Positions 1-10,332 of a stretch of DNA of 64,000 nt are shown one piece after another. Position numbers and translations under genes: made by a program. Location: assembly GCA_964036665.1 (NCBI GenBank), contig OZ038526.1:15066001-15130000 (forward strand), in the 5' to 3' direction. The stretch is from Gordius sp. MW1 (Eukaryota; Nematomorpha; Gordioida; Gordea; Gordiidae). The notes beneath the pieces are model-generated. The model had not been told where the DNA came from and ran no database searches. It worked only from the letters and a program-made list of their open reading frames with translations. The stretch's first letter is position 1, and each line of letters starts with the position of its first letter.

Positions 1-1360
1 AAGAGGTTTTAAGCTGCGAGAACTATCATTTTGACAAAAGACAACGTTTTATTGTTGCGATTAGTTTGTTGTATCGCAGCGTGAGTGCTTAATTTTTGAA
101 AACTGCTCTATGCGATCATGATTTCAAAGTAATAGTTTTTAGATTCTGATAAATCTTTACTTGGGATCATAGAAACCACGTCTGAAAACGACAACTTTCA
201 TCGGATGAATACGGTTCAAAGAAAAATATGTGAAAAACTTTGAGGTAAAAATATTTATTTTTTTCGATTATATGTGAAAGAGCATGAAAAAATATATAAA
301 AGTAAGCCAATTTGAGAATCCTATTATCCCCGATTGACTTCCGAAAAGAGGTTTTAAGCTGCGAGAACTATCATTTTGACAAAAGACAACGTTTTATTGT
401 TGCGATTAGTTTGTTGTATCGCAACGTGAGTGCTTAATTTTTGAAAACTGCTCTATGCGATCATGATTTCAAAGTAATAGTTTTAAGATTCTGATAAATT
501 TTTACTTGGGATCATAGAAACCACGTCTGAAAACGACAACTTTCATCGGATGAATACGGTTCAAAGAAAAATATGTGAAAAATTTTGAGGTAAAATTTTT
601 TATTTTTTTCGATTCTATGTGAAAGAGCATAAAAAAATATATAAAAGTAAGCCAATTTGAGAATCCTATTATCCTCGATTGACTTCCGAAAAGAGGTTTT
701 AAGCTGCGAGAACTATCATTTTGACAAAAGACAACGTTTTATTGTTGCGATTAGTTTGTTGTATCGCAGCGTGAGTGCTTAATTTTTGAAAACTGCTCTA
801 TGCGATCATGATTTCAAAGTAATAGTTTTTAGATTCTGATAAATTTTTACTTGGGATCATAGAAACCACGTCTGAAAACGACAACTTTCATCGGATGAAT
901 ACGGTTCAAATAAAAATATGTGAAAAACTTTGAGGTAAAAATATTTATTTTTTTCGATTCTATGTGAAAGAGCATGAAAAAATATATAAAAGTAAGCCAA
1001 TTTGAGAATCCTATTATCCCCGATTGACTTCCGAAAAGAGGTTTTAATCTGCGAGAACTATCCTTTTGACAAAAGACAACGTTTTATTGTTGCGATTAGT
1101 TTGTTGTATCGCAACGTGAGTGCTTAATTTTTGAAAACTGCTCTATGCGATCATGATTTCAAAGTAATAGTTTTTAGATTCTGATAAATTTTTACTTGGG
1201 ATCATAGAAACCACGTCTGAAAACGACAACTTTCATCGGATGAATACGGTTCAAAGAAAAATATGTGAAAAATTTTGAGGCAAAAATATTTATTTTTTTC
1301 GATTCTATGTGAAAGAGCATGAAAAAATATATAAAAGTAAGCCAATTTGAGAATCCTAAT

Positions 1361-1390
1361 ATCCTCGATTGACTTCCGAAAATCGAGGAT
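1361..1390. repeat. Perfect 10-bp hairpin variant within a monomer (copy 1)
   Basis: ATCCTCGATT at 1361-1370 is followed by the 10 nt loop GACTTCCGAA and then AATCGAGGAT at 1381-1390, its exact reverse complement. Normal monomers have AAGAGGTTTT at this place and can pair only CCTC with GAGG. The change adds 2 bp, so this monomer is 347 bp long. Confidence 0.9.
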
Positions 1391-2742
1391 TTAAGCTGCG
1401 AGAACTATCATTTTGACAAAAGACAACGTTTTATTGTTGCGATTAGTTTGTTGTATCGCAACGTGAGTGCTTAATTTTTGAAAACTGCTCTATGCGATCA
1501 TGATTTCAAAGTAATAGTTTTTAGATTCTGATAAATTTTTACTTGGGATCATAGAAACCACGTCTGAAAACGACAACTTTCATCGGAGGAATACGGTTCA
1601 AAGAAAAATATGTGAAAAATTTTGAGGTAAAAATATTTATTTTTTTCAATTCTATGTGAAAGAGCATGAAAAAATATATAAAAGTAAGCCAATTTGAGAA
1701 TCCTATTATCCTCGATTGACTTCCGAAAAGAGGTTTTAAGCTGCGAGAACTATCATTTTGACAAAAGACAACGTTTTATTGTTGCGATTAGTTTGTTGTA
1801 TCGCAGCGTGAGTGCTTAATTTTTGAAAACTGCTCTATGCGATCATGATTTCAAAGTAATAGTTTTTAGATTCTGATAAATTTTTACTTGGGATCATAGA
1901 AACCACGTCTGAAAACGACAACTTTCATCGGATGAATACGGTTCAAAGAAAAATATGTGAAAAACTTTGAGGTAAAAATATTTATTTTTTTCGATTCTAT
2001 GTGAAAGAGCATGAAAAAATATATAAAAGTAAGCCAATTTGAGAATCCTATTATCCCCGATTGACTTCCGAAAAGAGGTTTTAAGCTGCGAGAACTATCA
2101 TTTTGACAAAAGACAACGTTTTATTGTTGCGATTAGTTTGTTGTATCGCAACGTAGTGCTTAATTTTTGAAAACTGCTCTATGCGATCATGATTTCAAAG
2201 TAATAGTTTTTAGATTCTGATAAATTTTTACTTGGGATCATAGAAACCACGTCTGAAAACGACAACTTTCATCGGAAGAATACGGTTCAAAGAAAAATAT
2301 GTGAAAAATTTTGAGGTAAAAATTTTTATTTTTTTTTGATTCTATGTGAAAGAGCATGAAAAAATATATAAAAGTAAGCCAATTTGAGAATCCTATTATC
2401 CTCGATTGACTTCCGAAAAGAGGTTTTAAGCTGCGAGAACTATCATTTTGACAAAAGACAACGTTTTATTGTTGCGATTAGTTTGTTGTATCGCAACGTG
2501 AGTGCTTAATTTTTGAAAACTGCTCTATGCGATCATGATTTCAAAGTAATAGTTTTTAGATTCTGATAAATTTTTACTTGGGATCATAGAAACCACGTCT
2601 GAAAACGACAACTTTCATCGGATGAATACGGTTCAAAGAAAAATATGTGAAAAATTTTGAGGCAAAAATATTTATTTTTTTCGATTCTATGTGAAAGAGC
2701 ATGAAAAAATATATAAAAGTAAGCCAATTTGAGAATCCTAAT

Positions 2743-2772
2743 ATCCTCGATTGACTTCCGAAAATCGAGGAT
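2743..2772. repeat. Perfect 10-bp hairpin variant within a monomer (copy 2)
   Basis: This is the same perfect inverted repeat as at 1361-1390, with arms at 2743-2752 and 2763-2772. It is exactly 1,382 bp downstream, so it was copied with the four-monomer unit and is not an independent event. Confidence 0.9.
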
Positions 2773-4188
2773 TTAAGCTGCGAGAACTATCATTTTGACA
2801 AAAGACAACGTTTTATTGTTGCGATTAGTTTGTTGTATCGCAACGTGAGTGCTTAATTTTTGAAAACTGCTCTATGCGATCATGATTTCAAAGTAATAGT
2901 TTTTAGATTCTGATAAATTTTTACTTGGGATCATAGAAACCACGTCTGAAAACGACAACTTTCATCGGAGGAATACGGTTCAAAGAAAAATATGTGAAAA
3001 ATTTTGAGGTAAAAATATTTATTTTTTTCAATTCTATGTGAAAGAGCATGAAAAAATATATAAAAGTAAGCCAATTTGAGAATCCTATTATCCTCGATTG
3101 ACTTCCGAAAAGAGGTTTTAAGCTGCGAGAACTATCATTTTGACAAAAGACAACGTTTTATTGTTGCGATTAGTTTGTTGTATCGCAGCGTGAGTGCTTA
3201 ATTTTTGAAAACTGCTCTATGCGATCATGATTTCAAAGTAATAGTTTTTAGATTCTGATAACTTTTTACTTGGGATCATAGAAACCACGTCTGAAAACGA
3301 CAACTTTCATCGGATGAATACGGTTCAAAGAAAAATATGTGAAAAACTTTGAGGTAAAAATATTTATTTTTTTCGATTCTATGTGAAAGAGCATGAAAAA
3401 ATATATAAAAGTAAGCCAATTTGAGAATCCTATTATCCCCGATTGACTTCCGAAAAGAGGTTTTAAGCTGCGAGAACTATCATTTTGACAAAAGACAACG
3501 TTTTATTGTTGCGATTAGTTTGTTGTATCGCAACGTGAGTGCTTAATTTTTGAAAACTGCTCTATGCGATCATGATTTCAAAGTAATAGTTTTTAGATTC
3601 TGATAAATTTTTACTTGGGATCATAGAAACCACGTCTGAAAACGACAACTTTCATCGGAAGAATACGGTTCAAAGAAAAATATGTGAAAAATTTTGAGGT
3701 AAAAATTTTTATTTTTTTTTGATTCTATGTGAAAGAGCATGAAAAAATATATAAAAGTAAGCCAATTTGAGAATCCTATTATCCTCGATTGACTTCCGAA
3801 AAGAGGTTTTAAGCTGCGAGAACTATCATTTTGACAAAAGACAACGTTTTATTGTTGCGATTAGTTTGTTGTATCGCAACGTAGTGCTTAATTTTTGAAA
3901 ACTGCTCTATGCGATCATGATTTCAAAGTAATAGTTTTTAGATTCTGATAAAATTTTACTTGGGATCATAGAAACCACGTCTGAAAACGACAACTTTCAT
4001 CGGATGAATACGGTTCAAAGAAAAATATGTGAAAAATTTTGAGGTAAAAATATTTATTTTTTTCGATTCTATGTGAAAGAGCATGAAAAAATATATAAAA
4101 GTAAGCCAATTTGAGAATCCTATTATTTTCGATTGACTTCCGAAAAGAGGTTTTAAGCTGCGAGAACTATCATTTTGACAAAAGACAA

Positions 4189-4197
4189 CGTTTTATT
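4189..4197. repeat. Target-site duplication, left side of retrotransposon copy 1
   Basis: CGTTTTATT occurs here and again at 8019-8027, on either side of the insertion. Together the two flanks rebuild an intact monomer reading CGTTTTATTGTTGCGATTAG. Confidence 0.9.
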
Positions 4198-4233
4198 CTT
4201 TTATTTTTTATTTATTTTTTTTTTTGGTTAAAA
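4198..4233 (-). other. 3' A-rich tail of retrotransposon copy 1
   Basis: The plus strand shows runs of T broken by single A residues, ending in 11 consecutive T then GG. On the element's coding strand this is a poly(A)-like 3' end directly abutting the target-site duplication. It marks the 3' end and the minus-strand orientation of the element. Confidence 0.85.
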
Positions 4234-4440
4234 AGTTTATTTTCACGAAACAAGGTTACATAAATAAGCGAAGTATATAAATAAAGAAAGACATATTGGT
4301 TAAATACAAAGATCTATATCATTATCTTCTAAAACGGGCCATGAGTCGGCGAAGGATTTAAAGTTGTATCGTACAACAAGAATCCCTAGTTGTTGCCTGA
4401 GTAAAAAGGATGCAGAAATTTTAGATTTCGGTGAGCGTTT
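4234..4440 (-). other. 3' untranslated region of retrotransposon copy 1
   Basis: About 207 bp between the TGA stop of the C-terminal coding fragment (4441-4443) and the A-rich tail. No conserved reading frame or repeat is visible. Short frames overlapping it on either strand look like shadows of the retrotransposon sequence. Confidence 0.7.
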
Positions 4441-5403
4441 TCAGACTTCTTTAAAAAACCCCATTGCCTGTTTACCGAAGGAACCGGAGCACGAAGCAAC
4501 GACAGGGATAAAAATATTGGATGCCAAAAGAGCAGAGTACTTGGTAGTTTTACGCCCTTCTGCTGTAGCGATAGGGTCGTAATTAAAATCGGAAGGGGCA
4601 AATAGGTCAATACAAGTAAAATCCCATTTGAGGGATAGGCCATTTTGCCAAGGGACTAGAGAAGAGCCGTCAGGACGCATCCTACCCTCGAGAGAGGGAT
4701 CTGACGGCTCAAGAATTGGGGGGATTTTTGCCTTTTTGAGGGCAGCTTGAATTAATAAATTCGCTTTAGTGTGCCTAACATATTTATATTTGTTTGCTAG
4801 GCAGTGTAGAGGGTGCCTAGCATATTCGTCTACAGTGGAAAGACAGTTTCGACAATTGAATTCTCTGCTGTAGCTGATCCCCAACCTTAAAGCTATGGAA
4901 TATGATAGCTCAAAGTCTTCAAGCAGCATTCCCAAAAGTTTGCTGGGATAGGCTTCAAGCCACTCGTGACCGGAACCATCAAAAGCGAGGGACCTAAGGT
5001 TGTAATGCTGGCTATCGTCGCTGCTCGATAAAAGGTAATCAACGGAGCGCGATACGAGTCCAGAATCCCAATCCTTTTGTCTCGTACTTTGAGGTTGAAC
5101 GGTCTCGGGTGTGACATTCAAATTCCAAAGCTCTAAGGCTTGAGTTAGCAGAGGGTCGGATTCATGTTTTGTGAGATTAAAAATTAAGTTTTGGACCGAC
5201 TTAAAAGAGGAAATAAAAGCAGCAAGCGATATGCTGCCGGGAGAACGAATTCCCAATCCTCCAGATTTGGTTGGAAGGGATGCCTGAACCCAATTATTAG
5301 TGTTAAATTTTAAATTTAAAATTTTTCTAATAAAGTTTTTAAAAAGCCTTCGTACGACTTTAAAACTTCTGGGTGTAAAAATGCACCAGATGAGCGAAAA
5401 CAA
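4441..5403 (-). pseudogene. C-terminal fragment: thumb, Cys/His cluster, PD...D domain, copy 1
   Basis: A 320-codon frame whose first codon is TTG, so it is the shifted continuation of the RT. KSGGLGIRSP at 46-55 is thumb-like. A cluster C184-x2-C187-x9-H197-x3-C201 is followed by RHTKANLLI (210-218), then RMRPDGSSLVPW (241-252) and LKWDFTCID (258-266). P244-D245 and D261 form a PD...D pattern like the restriction-like endonuclease of R2-type elements, in which the nuclease nicks the target DNA to prime reverse transcription. The nuclease reading is an inference from motif spacing and position. It ends at a natural-looking TGA after GFFKEV. Confidence 0.78.
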
Positions 5404-5411
5404 TGATTAAT

Positions 5412-5891
5412 CTATGAAATGTTAAAATAGTTTTTGATTATGTAAAAAGAATGATGTGCAGGCAAGCATTTTAAAAGTTCCGTTTTAGATTTTAAAATTT
5501 CGAGGTTTTTATGAAGAAAATTTAAAAGAGATTTTTCACCGCCAATAGGTGATCCCAAAAGGGATATGTTTTCTCTATCTAAAACTGAAAAAGTTTTAAA
5601 AAAGGGAAAGTCAATAGTGTTAGGGGCCTGATAGATTTCACATTTTTTCGTGTTTAATTTAAGATTTAGAGTGGGTTCAAAATTGTTGATAATTTCTATA
5701 GCTTTACTAATCGCCTCCGGGCGGCCACATAGGGTGGCGTCGTCGAGGTACCAAACATTTAAATCGAGGGTACACTGAGATGATATTGCCTCGACTAAAT
5801 TATGAATGGCCAAACAAAACAAGGGAGGGCCTAATGGATCTCCTTGTTGGATGCCTTCGGACGAATCAATGACGTATTCGCCGAATATAGC
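5412..5891 (-). pseudogene. RT palm fragment with YLDD, copy 1
   Basis: Open from just after a TAA at 5892-5894. It opens with IFGEYVIDSSEGIQQGDPLG, the conserved segment before the active site, then LFCLAIHNLVEAI, and VWYLDD with the YLDD codons at 5739-5750, the catalytic RT motif C. KLNTKKCEIY and LLGSPIGG follow, matching the usual palm-to-thumb order. The frame ends at a TAG (5412-5414), after which the homologous protein continues in another frame. The piece is interior and has no start codon of its own. Confidence 0.82.
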
Positions 5892-5906
5892 TTAATAAAA
5901 TGTAAT

Positions 5907-6182
5907 TTAAAAATTTGGGAATTCAGCTAAAAAAGTGTTAATAAGGGTTTCTCTTCGAATACTGTTAAAAGCATTGGCGAAATCTAATTTAACAAAGCAG
6001 GACTCGGTAGAAATATTTTGAATTGTGATCCGGCCAGCATGGCTGGCTGCCTCACAGCCGCCTTTAATTCCGAAGCCGAGTTGATGAGGGCAGAGCTTAG
6101 CGGACAAGGAGGGTTTTATGAGTTTGCAGAGTATCTTAGATATAATACGGCGAAAAAGGCTTCCAATAGCAATGGGTCTAAC
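5907..6182 (-). pseudogene. RT fingers/palm motif A fragment, copy 1
   Basis: It continues the N-terminal frame directly after the TAA. It begins with VRPIAIG, runs through HQLGFGIKGG and reaches FVKLDFANAFNSIRR, which is RT motif A; its first Asp is expected to bind catalytic metal. In copy 1 a one-base loss just after FLAEFP shifts the frame into stops. Copy 2 keeps that base and stays open somewhat longer. There is no ATG at the fragment start; it is an interior piece. Confidence 0.8.
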
Positions 6183-7154
6183 TTAGTTATCCGGTTTTTT
6201 GATGGCGATTAGTTTTGCACCGAATAAAATAGGGATGATTTCATGAGGAAATTTTCCATTAACTATGATATTACAAAAAGAAGTAATAGAATTTAAAAGG
6301 GGTTCAGTATTTAAATTATTAAAATTGAGTAAATCTTGTAAATATACTGGGCGCCATCCGTCAAGTCCAGCTGCGGAGTCCAAAGGAAAGGAGTTAAGGG
6401 CTTCACGGATGTCTGAAGACTCAAGCACTATTGATGATGGAGATGTGGGATATTTACTGGCTGAGGATGCTGGTGGGTGTTTTTGATTAAGCTCCCTATA
6501 AGAGTCAGGGCAACAAGGGGCTATTGAGTTGTTATCATAAAAAGCTCTAAGGGCACTTTTTGGGTTAAAATTATGGATTTTATTTAAGATGTGCTTGGCA
6601 GTTTGGTTAATTGAGAATTCCAGCGGAAAAGGTTTTGTTTTGCTTGTGCATGTAATAGGAACATCAGTATTAAAACACAGAAGGGATTCCTTGATGAGAC
6701 TTGATAAATTATGTTCATTAGGTTCCCTAACATAAAGGATATGATATGGAAATTTAAAAAGTTTGTCCCAATTAGTTAAGTTATAAGGGTTTTTGATAAT
6801 AGAAGTGAATAAATTTAGCAGAGATTGTTGAATGGAAGGTCTGGCTCCTCTTGGGATTCTAGAGATAGTATTAGGAAATGAATTTGTTAAAAAAGAATTG
6901 CTCCAAGATAAGTCAGGCGGTTGTTTAATTTGTGGGGAGCATTGTAAGGGTGGGGGGATGACAGGGCTAGGGATTGGCAATAGGGGAGCCTCTTCAAAGT
7001 TAGAAGCCAGGGGTGGAATTGGTAAGCAGGTTGGAGGTAATTTGCCAGAAGAAGGGCACCTTGAAGACACAGGGCCATAAATCCAAAAAAAATTGTGTTT
7101 ATCAAGGCATATTCGTCGCTTACAAGTTGGGCATAGGGGTTTAGAGATTAACAT
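6183..7154 (-). pseudogene. N-terminal fragment: Cys cluster to RT fingers, copy 1
   Basis: A 323-codon open stretch that starts at a true ATG, with an in-frame TAG about 50 bp upstream. Residues 8-20 hold C8-x2-C11-x4-C16-x3-H20, a possible but unproven metal-binding cluster. Residues 36-85 are proline-rich. Around 98-145 is a RIPRGARP...W segment of the kind seen ahead of the RT domain in related invertebrate RT proteins, by memory of the family. GLDGWRP at 263-269 and FGAKLIAIKKPDN at 311-323 mark entry into the RT domain. The frame then meets TAA, but the next codons in the same frame continue the RT signature, so this is a single nonsense change and not the natural end. Confidence 0.82.
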
Positions 7155-8018
7155 GTGGGATAAAAAAACTTGATTTATAAAAGGATAAGTTGAACAATTG
7201 ATACTAAAGTTGGGATTATTTTAAATTTTAAAGCTGTATGATTTATGAGAATTTTGCAAGTTTAATAATACAAAAGAGTATCTGGGAAATGTATTATTAA
7301 TTGTATGATATTGAAAAAAAATGGCTCAAAGGATTCACCAAAGGTCATATTAAAACTTGTAGGGTATAAATTGCTTACCTTTTATGGAAAGCATCATAAA
7401 ATGTTTGTGAACATCCTCTGATAGTAGTTAAGAGATATTAAAATATATTTCAAAGTAGAATTTGATAATAAATATATTGTGCAAATGTGAGGTATATCTG
7501 GAATAACTAGCATTGGAAAATGCATCCTCATGATATATAATTGTTGCTGCTGGTGGTAATTGATTAAATCCTTTTCAAATAATATGAGTTTTTGAATGAA
7601 TTAATTGCAGTTGAATGGGTTTATAATTTGATTAATTGTAAAACAATACAAAAGGCTGCAGTAGATAACAATTAAACTTTATTTCTATTGTATTTGTTAA
7701 CCTGAAGTTCATGAGCACAAATTTGAAATTAGCAATACTTCAATACACAAGCATATAGGTGGAGATTTCATAGTTTCAGATATAGAAGGACGAATTGAAG
7801 CTTTTTATCGTAATTTTAGTTAAGAAAATTTGTATAATTAATCAAGCACTACAAAGAAACACAGAGCAATTTATAGATGGTAAATACACCAGCTCTATTT
7901 TTTTCGCGAGATTATTTATTAGAAAAAGCTTAAATTAAGCCATGGAGAAAAGAATTAAAAATTTCCAATTAGAAAGAAATGGAATAATTTGAATAGTTGG
8001 AAATTAATTTGATAATAT
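7155..8018 (-). other. 5' non-coding part of retrotransposon copy 1
   Basis: About 860 bp of AT-rich sequence between the first ATG of the RT frame and the right-hand target-site duplication. I see no open frame of useful length, no tandem repeat and no second ORF. It is probably the 5' untranslated and promoter region, or the remains of an eroded upstream frame. Whether the element is full length at this end cannot be told from this window. Confidence 0.6.
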
Positions 8019-8027
8019 CGTTTTATT
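8019..8027. repeat. Target-site duplication, right side of retrotransposon copy 1
   Basis: The second CGTTTTATT. It is immediately followed by GTTGCGATTAG, the left arm of the hairpin conserved in the satellite monomer. Confidence 0.9.
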
Positions 8028-10081
8028 GTTGCGATTAGTTTGTTGTATCGCAGCGTGAGTGCTTAATTTTTGAAAACTGCTCTATGCGATCATGATTTCA
8101 AAGTAATAGTTTTTAGATTCTGATAAATTTTTACTTGGGATCATAGAAATTACGTCTGAAAACGACAACTTTCATCGGATGAATACGGTTCAAAGAAAAA
8201 TATGTGAAAAACTTTGAGGTAAAAATATTTATTTTTTTCGATTCTATGTGAGAGCATGAAAAAATATATAAAAGTAAGCCAATTTGAGAATCCTATTATC
8301 CCAGATTGACTTCCGAAAAGAGGTTTTAAGCTGCGAGAACTATCATTTTGACAAAAGACAACGTTTTATTGTTGCGATTAGTTTGTTGTATCGCAACGTG
8401 AGTGCTTAATTTTTGAAAACTGCTCTATGCGATCATGATTTCAAAGTAATAGTTTTTAGATTCTGATAAATTTTTACTTGGGATCATAGAAACCACGTCT
8501 GAAAACGACAACTTTCATCGGATGAATACGGTTCAAATAAAAATATGTGAAAAACTTTGAGGTAAAAATATTTATTTTTTTCGATTCTATGTGAAAGAGC
8601 ATGAAAAAATATATAAAAGTAAGCCAATTTGAGAATCCTATTATCACCGATTGACTTCCGAAAAGAGGTTTTAAGCTGCGAGAACTATCATTTTGACAAA
8701 AGACAACGTTTTATTGTTGCGATTAGTTTGTTGTATCGCAACGTGAGTGCTTAATTTTTGAAAACTGCTCTATGCGATCATGATTTCAAAGTAATAGTTT
8801 TTAGATTCTGATAAATTTTTACTTGGGGTTATAGAAACCACGTCTGAAAACGACAACTTTCATCGGATGAATACGGTTCAATGAAAAATATGTGAAAACT
8901 TTTGAGGTAAAAATATTTATTTTTTTCGATTCTATGTGAAAGAGCATGAAAAATATATAAAAGTTACCCAATTTGAGAATCCTATTATCCTCGATTGACT
9001 TCCGAAAAGAGGTTTTAAGCTGCGAGAACTATCATTTTGACAAAAGACAACGTTTTATTGTTGCGATTAGTTTGTTGTATCGCAACGTGAGTGCTTAATT
9101 TTTGAAAACTGCTCTATGCGATCATGATTTCAAAGTAATAGTTTTTAGATTCTGATAAATTTTTACTTGGGATCATAGAAACCACGTCTGAAAACGACAA
9201 CTTTCATCGGATGAATACGGTTCAATGAAAAATATGTGAAAAATTTTGAGGTAAAAATATTTATTTTTTTCGATTCTATGTGAAAGAGCATGAAAAAATA
9301 TATAAAAGTAAGCCAATTTGAGAATCCTATTATCCTCGATTGACTTCCGAAAAGAGGTTTTAAGCTGCGAGAACTATCATTTTGACAAAAGACAACGTTT
9401 ATTGTTGCGATTAGTTTGTTGTATCGCAACGTGAGTGCTTAATTTTTGAAAACTGCTCTATGCGATCATGATTTCAAAGTAATAGTTTTTAGATTCTGAT
9501 AAATTTTTACTTGGTATCATAGAAACCACGTCTGAAAACGAAAACTTTCATCGGATGAATACGGTTCAAAGCAAAATATGTGAAAAATTTTGAGGTAAAA
9601 ATATTTATTTTTTTCGATTCTATGTGAAAGAGCATGAAAAAATATATAAAAGTAAGCCAATTTGAGAATCCTATTATCCTCGATTGACTTCCGAAAAGAG
9701 GTTTTAAGCTGCGAGAACTATCATTGACAAAAGACAACGTTTTATTGTTGCGATTAGTTTGTTGTATCGCAACGTAGTGCTTAATTTTTGAAAACTGCTC
9801 TATGCGATCATGATTTCAAAGTAATAGTTTTTAGATTCTGATAAATTTTTACTTGGGATCATAGAAACCACGTCTGAAAACGACAACTTTCATCGGATGA
9901 ATACGGTTCAAAGAAAAATATGTGAAAAATTTTGAGGCAAAAATATTTATTTTTTTCGATTCTATGTGAAAGAGCATGAAAAAATATATAAAAGTAAGCC
10001 AATTTGAGAATCCTATTATTTTCGATTGACTTCCGAAAAGAGGTTTTAAGCTGCGAGAACTATCATTTTGACAAAAGACAA

Positions 10082-10090
10082 CGTTTTATT
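10082..10090. repeat. Target-site duplication, left side of retrotransposon copy 2
   Basis: CGTTTTATT, identical to the left flank of copy 1 and matched at 13912-13920. It was inherited through the segmental duplication. Confidence 0.9.
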
Positions 10091-10332
10091 CTTTTATTTT
10101 TTATTTATTTTTTTTTTGGTTAAAAAGTTTATTTTCACGAAACAAGGTTACATAAATAAGCGAAGTATATAAATAAAGAAAGACATATTGGTTAAATACA
10201 AAGATCTATATCATTATCTTCTAAAACGGGCCATGAGTCGGCGAAGGATTTAAAGTTGTATCGTACAACAAGAATCCCTAGTTGTTGCCTGAGTAAAAAG
10301 GATGCAGAAATTTTAGATTTCGGTGAGCGTTT

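Larger units (their letters stand above)
690..3454. repeat. Higher-order repeat, 4 monomers (1,382 bp), two copies
   Basis: Diagnostic variants recur at an offset of 1,382 bp. The rewritten landmark AATCGAGGAT is at 1381 and 2763. A CGGAAGAATACGG variant with a longer T run before GATTCTATG appears near 2275-2338 and again near 3657-3720. Four monomers of 345, 347, 345 and 345 bp make the unit. The outer limits are approximate. Confidence 0.85.
1..4197. repeat. 345-bp satellite array, left block
   Basis: About 12 head-to-tail monomers. The landmark AAGAGGTTTTAAGCTGCGAG falls at 1, 346, 691 and 1036, giving a 345 bp period. A rewritten version starts at 1381, followed by the landmark at 1728, 2073, 2418, 3110 and 3455. 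Monomers differ by a few substitutions, such as GCAGCG or GCAACG after the central hairpin and ATCCCCGATT or ATCCTCGATT before the landmark. The block ends where a retrotransposon splits a monomer. I see no gene in it. Confidence 0.97.
4441..7154 (-). pseudogene. Broken reverse transcriptase/endonuclease polyprotein, copy 1
   Basis: This is the single large coding region of the element, about 900 codons in four readable pieces. In order it holds a Cys-rich, proline-rich N-terminus, the RT entry region (GLDGWRP), RT fingers (KLIAIKKPDN, then RPIAIG), palm motif A (KLDFANAFN), QQGDPLGPP, the catalytic YLDD, a thumb-like GGLGI segment, a Cys/His cluster and a PD...D domain. The breaks are an in-frame TAA at 6183-6185 between KKPDN and RPIAIG, a frame disruption with stops around 5892-5913, and a frameshift with a TAG near 5412. 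Both catalytic RT motifs are still recognisable, so decay is recent. Motif order identifies a non-LTR RT. That the product is non-functional is inferred from the breaks. Confidence 0.88.
4198..8018 (-). mobile_element. Non-LTR retrotransposon, copy 1 (3,821 bp, defective)
   Basis: The element is a single insertion into a satellite monomer, bounded by a 9 bp target-site duplication. It has no terminal repeats. Read on the minus strand it ends, at the left edge, in an A-rich tail, as expected for target-primed reverse transcription. Its coding region (7154 down to 4441) carries reverse transcriptase motifs and then a C-terminal Cys/His cluster with a PD...D nuclease-like domain. This order is that of the restriction-like-endonuclease branch of non-LTR elements, not the APE-endonuclease branch. 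About 860 bp of non-coding sequence lies upstream of the first ATG and about 240 bp downstream of the stop. The frame is interrupted at three places, so the copy cannot make an intact protein. I do not assign a named clade. Confidence 0.9.
8019..10090. repeat. Satellite block between the two retrotransposon copies
   Basis: About six monomers (2,072 bp) of the same satellite. With the 3,821 bp element this makes the 5,893 bp duplicated unit. The last monomer, which carries the second retrotransposon, has ATTATTTTCGATTG near 10016, the same variant as the monomer before copy 1 (near 4128). Non-coding. Short minus-strand frames here are fortuitous. Confidence 0.95.

Noticed and set aside
4364..7105. 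Short frames in the retrotransposon on the plus strand or in other minus frames (for example 4364, 4386, 4893, 6018, 6265, 6832, 6887)
   Set aside because: They overlap the clearly recognisable RT/endonuclease frame and show no motif of their own. The same shadows appear in copy 2.
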